From positions 1 through 15,192 of the forward strand of contig JANXRO010000334.1 of assembly GCA_025356765.1 (NCBI GenBank): 15,192 bases of DNA. Direction: 5' to 3'. The stretch is from Hyphomicrobiales bacterium (GTDB lineage Bacteria > Pseudomonadota > Alphaproteobacteria > Rhizobiales > Aestuariivirgaceae). Every line of letters starts with the position of its first letter. Positions within the stretch are counted from its first letter, which is position 1. The translations under genes were made by a program, and so were the position numbers. The notes beneath the pieces were generated by a model. It had not been told where the DNA came from. It did not search any database and was given only the letters and a program-made list of their open reading frames with translations. Below are positions 12,003 through 15,192 of this stretch, piece after piece.

Positions 12003-14333
12003 ATGATTGAAGCACTGATTACGGCTTTTGAAGTTGCAAATATTGATGTGATGGTTGTCAGCATGCCTGATGCGATCGTGAAGGATGTCTCAATCGCGCT
12101 GCTGAAGAAATGGAACTGCCAAAAACTTGATCTTGTAGGCAAACCGTTGATGAAGTTTGGCACATCCACTTTGTCGGCGCGCCATTTGCCGCCAGATCCA
12201 CGCCAGCCGAACCTTAGCATTATTGAAGTGAATTACACGCCCCCGTTGGGAAGCCATGTAAAATCAATTTTCCGCACCCAAGTTGTAAAACAAGAAGGCA
12301 CAACGGAATTGATTCTAATCGGCCAACAAGGTACCATAGAGCAAGCCGAAGCTGCTTCTGTGAACGAGCGGCGCTTGAACTTGGCCCTGCGTTCAGGTGG
12401 TTATGCGCTGTGGGACCATGATTACGAAACCAACGAAACCTATAATTCACCCGAAATGTATGAAATTTTCGGTGAGCAGGTAAACGGCAAAGCCATAGAT
12501 TATCGCAGCTTTAATTCTTTGATCCACCCCGATGATGTGGACAAAACCATTGATGCCAAAATTAAAGAAGCCCCATTTGGCACAGACATTTTCCAAACGC
12601 GCTATCGCGTGATGACCAAAAGCGGAAAATATGCGTGGATTGAGTGTCTGGCTGGCTTGGTGCGCGACCCGGCAACGGGCCGTCACAAAAAATGCGTGGG
12701 CCTTTGCCGCAACGTCGACAATGAAATGATCACGCTCGATCGATTGAAAAATTCCGAGCTGATGTTAAAACGCGCCCAAGCTGTATCCCATTTGGGCAGC
12801 TTCAAATTGCGCATTGAAACCAATGTTTCGCGCCTTACGTCTGAACTGGCTGCGCTGATCGGCTTGGCCGATGCCATGATCCACCCTAACCTTGATACAT
12901 TTGTTAAAATGATCGAACCCGGTGATCGTGAAAAATTCAGCGAAGGTTTAGAGTTGGCCAAAATGGGCAAGCAGGTTAAGAACCTTGAAATTGCCGTTAA
13001 AACCAAGAAAGGCGATATTGAATATTTCGCAGTAACAATGGAACCAGAACGCAATGCGGCTGGTGAAATTGAAAATATCTTTGGTGCCTGCCAACAGGTG
13101 ACAGAACGCAAAGCCTTGGAAAACAAATTCCATCAGGCGCAAAAAATGGAAGCCGTTGGCCAACTGACAGGCGGCATTGCCCATGACTTCAACAACCTTT
13201 TGATGGTTGTGATGGGCAATTTGCAATTGGTTGAACAATTGGTTCTGGGCGATGAACGGGCGTTAAAGCGCATCCGTGCTGCCATTGAAGCAGCCGATAA
13301 GGGTTCAGATCTCACACGCCGCATGCTGGCTTTTTCTCGCCAGCAAACGCTGCAAAACCGAGATTTATCGGTCAATGATTTGCTTGGTAGCATGCAAGAC
13401 ATGTTGAAACAGGCAATCACCGCCACCGTGGATTTGAAGTTCATGCCCGGCTCTGAAACCTGGGCCGTGAAGGCCGACAAAACCATGTTGGAAACGGCCA
13501 TTCTCAACTTGGCCATCAATGCGCGTGATGCGATGCAGCCCAAGGGCGGCAATTTGATTATTGAAACCACCAACCGCACGCTCGACCAACTTTACGCTGA
13601 TAACAACGAAGAAGTGCAGCCCGGTGACTATGTTGAAATTGCTGTGACAGACACAGGTTCGGGCATAGCGCCTGAAAACATTGAAAAAGTGTTCCAACCA
13701 TTTTTCACCACCAAAGGCCCAGAGGCAGGTTCAGGCCTTGGCCTATCGATGATCTATGGCTTTGTGAAACAATCTGGCGGCCATGTTAAAATTTATTCCG
13801 AAGTGGGCGTTGGTACATCGGTTAAACTTTATTTGCCTCGTTTGAAATCGAAAGATGCAACGCCACCGATGTTTAAGCCTGCCGAAATGCAACAACACCT
13901 TTCACGTGAACTGAATGCACCGATGGAAGAATCTCATCTGGTGGGGTCCACACGCAAACTGAAAGTTTTGGTTGTGGAAGATAACAGTTCAGTTCGCGAA
14001 GTGGCTGCTGCCATGATCGAAGAAATGGGCTTTGAAGCCATCACCGCAATCAACGGCCCCGAAGGTTTGAAAGCGATTGAAACAATGCCAGATATCGATT
14101 TGGTTCTGTCAGATGTTATTATGGCGGGCGGCATGAATGGGCCAGAGTTGGCACAAAAAGCAATCAAGTTCCGCCCAGATTTGCGTATTTTGTTCATGTC
14201 TGGCTATGCGCCGGGATCAGTGCGCCAAATGCAAGATCTGCCAGATTCCATTGAACTGGTGAACAAGCCTTTCACCCGTAATGATCTGACAGAAAAAGTG
14301 CGTAAAGCTCTCACCACAGAACGCGCGGCATAA
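12003..14333 (+). CDS. Hybrid histidine kinase: PAS domains, HisKA/HATPase, receiver
   Basis: The protein is 776 aa and soluble, with no TM helix. The N-terminus (1-110) is PAS-like but divergent. PAS domains with PAC motifs follow at about 125-240 (ALWDHDYETN, IHPDDVDKTI, RYRVMTKSGKYAW) and 258-370 (SHLGSFKLR, VTERK). The phospho-acceptor is His394 in TGGIAHDFNNLL. The ATPase domain shows N-box Asn502/Asn506 (LNLAINARDA), DTGSG (550-554), FFTTKGP and GSGLGLSM. The receiver domain (about 653-775) has phospho-acceptor Asp704 (VLSDVIM), acidic Glu659/Asp660 and Lys755. The His394 box is the HWE-unrelated 'DFNN' type common in alphaproteobacterial PAS kinases. No cognate regulator gene is adjacent. 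The start codon has only a weak Shine-Dalgarno. Confidence 0.9.
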   Translation: MIEALITAFEVANIDVMVVSMPDAIVKDVSIALLKKWNCQKLDLVGKPLMKFGTSTLSARHLPPDPRQPNLSIIEVNYTPPLGSHVKSIFRTQVVKQEGTTELILIGQQGTIEQAEAASVNERRLNLALRSGGYALWDHDYETNETYNSPEMYEIFGEQVNGKAIDYRSFNSLIHPDDVDKTIDAKIKEAPFGTDIFQTRYRVMTKSGKYAWIECLAGLVRDPATGRHKKCVGLCRNVDNEMITLDRLKNSELMLKRAQAVSHLGSFKLRIETNVSRLTSELAALIGLADAMIHPNLDTFVKMIEPGDREKFSEGLELAKMGKQVKNLEIAVKTKKGDIEYFAVTMEPERNAAGEIENIFGACQQVTERKALENKFHQAQKMEAVGQLTGGIAHDFNNLLMVVMGNLQLVEQLVLGDERALKRIRAAIEAADKGSDLTRRMLAFSRQQTLQNRDLSVNDLLGSMQDMLKQAITATVDLKFMPGSETWAVKADKTMLETAILNLAINARDAMQPKGGNLIIETTNRTLDQLYADNNEEVQPGDYVEIAVTDTGSGIAPENIEKVFQPFFTTKGPEAGSGLGLSMIYGFVKQSGGHVKIYSEVGVGTSVKLYLPRLKSKDATPPMFKPAEMQQHLSRELNAPMEESHLVGSTRKLKVLVVEDNSSVREVAAAMIEEMGFEAITAINGPEGLKAIETMPDIDLVLSDVIMAGGMNGPELAQKAIKFRPDLRILFMSGYAPGSVRQMQDLPDSIELVNKPFTRNDLTEKVRKALTTERAA

Positions 14334-14382
14334 ATCACAATGCATTATTGACCAGGCTCTGCTTGCCTGACACAATAGGCCC

Positions 14383-15186
14383 ATGACACGAACATTTACT
14401 CAACCACAAATTAGGCTTCATGGGCCTGATGCTTTTGCAGCGATGCGCCGCGCGGGCCAACTGACAGCCTTGGCGTTGGATCAAGTGACTGCATTGGTGC
14501 GCGAAGGCACGACCACCCAAGAGATCGACGATTTCTTTATGGATTTTGCTGCAAGCCACCATGCCCTGCCCGCCACATTGAATTATCGCGGATATCGCAA
14601 AGCCTGTTGCACCTCCATCAATCATGTTGTTTGCCACGGCATTCCCAATGAAAAACCGTTGCGCAATGGCGAAATTGTCAACATTGATGTCACATTAATT
14701 GTCGATGGCTGGCATGGTGATTCAAGCCGTATGTATGCCGTGGGCAACATTCCACGCGCTGCCGCCAGACTTATCGATGTAACCTTCGAAAGCATGTGGC
14801 GCGGCATTAACGAAGTGAGACCCGGCGCGCATTTAGGCGATGTGGGCCACGCCATCCAATCTTTTGCTGAAGCTGAACGTTGTTCAGTGGTGCGTGATTT
14901 TTGTGGCCATGGCTTGGGCCAAGTGTTCCATGATCACCCCAATGTGCTGCATTATGGCAAACGCGGCGAAGGTATTCTATTGAAGCCCGGCATGTTTTTT
15001 ACAATTGAACCCATGATCAATTTGGGCAAGGCCGGCGTTAAAATTTTAAGTGATGGTTGGACAGCGGTAACGCGCGATAAATCATTATCCGCCCAATTTG
15101 AACACACCGTGGGTGTAACAGAAACTGGCGTTGAAATTTTCACGCTTTCCACCATGGGCCTTGATCGGCCAGTGTTTCAGGCCTGA
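14383..15186 (+). CDS. map: Type I methionine aminopeptidase
   Basis: The protein is 267 aa, a normal length for bacterial MetAP type I. It removes the initiator methionine from nascent proteins with small second residues, using a dinuclear metal centre. All ligands are visible: Asp102 and Asp113 (NIDVTLIVDGWHGDSSRMY), His176 (FCGHGLG), Glu209 (FFTIEPM) and Glu240 (AQFEHTVGVTE). His85 (VCHGIP) is the conserved substrate-side histidine. The gene starts 49 bp after the kinase stop on the same strand; a separate promoter is likely but not clear. The stop codon lies 6 bp before the window end. It is a conserved housekeeping gene and anchors the right side as chromosome. Confidence 0.96.
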   Translation: MTRTFTQPQIRLHGPDAFAAMRRAGQLTALALDQVTALVREGTTTQEIDDFFMDFAASHHALPATLNYRGYRKACCTSINHVVCHGIPNEKPLRNGEIVNIDVTLIVDGWHGDSSRMYAVGNIPRAAARLIDVTFESMWRGINEVRPGAHLGDVGHAIQSFAEAERCSVVRDFCGHGLGQVFHDHPNVLHYGKRGEGILLKPGMFFTIEPMINLGKAGVKILSDGWTAVTRDKSLSAQFEHTVGVTETGVEIFTLSTMGLDRPVFQA

Positions 15187-15192
15187 TATGTC

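Overview
The window looks like alphaproteobacterial DNA, probably Rhizobiales/Hyphomicrobiales-like. The evidence is a LexA box of the alphaproteobacterial type (GAAC-N7-GAAC), a DUF3768 protein, a gpt-type xanthine phosphoribosyltransferase and a CHASE2 adenylate cyclase. I cannot name the genus. Two parts meet near position 7325: an integrated mobile element on the left, truncated by the window edge, and a conserved chromosomal neighbourhood on the right.

Element (1 to about 7325). A truncated minus-strand DUF2779 protein with a Cas4-like nuclease domain is divergent from a coiled-coil DNA-binding-type protein. That second gene and its upstream region carry a helically phased array of 10-bp repeats. 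Next come an inverted pair of DnaA boxes and a winged-helix Rep-like protein, so this stretch resembles a plasmid replication/control region. A LexA-controlled operon follows: Y-family DNA polymerase, Cys-rich small protein, one-TM peptide and SRAP (HMCES/YedK-like) abasic-site protein. A DUF3768 gene has its own repeat-rich leader and a strong terminator. The element ends with a tRNA-Leu(UAA) gene interrupted by a 219-nt group I intron and a tyrosine recombinase gene, both on the minus strand.

Junction. A 39-bp exact copy of the 5' part of that tRNA lies at 7325-7363. It continues through an uninterrupted anticodon stem-loop (16 of 17 bases). The best reading is that the element integrated into the anticodon loop of an intronless host tRNA-Leu(UAA) gene. 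The host 5' half and its promoter remain on the right, and the element brought a complete replacement tRNA whose own anticodon loop is split by a self-splicing intron. The intron would keep the tRNA functional after RNA splicing while making that copy a poor integrase substrate in DNA. This is the most interesting hypothesis in the window.

Chromosome (7364 to end). The genes are a Popeye-like membrane protein with a cyclic-nucleotide-binding domain, a DUF3307 membrane protein, a secreted FecR-domain protein followed by a CHASE2/class III adenylate cyclase, gpt, a PAS/hybrid histidine kinase with a receiver domain, and map (methionine aminopeptidase). The cyclase and the cNMP-binding protein are a plausible maker/reader pair.
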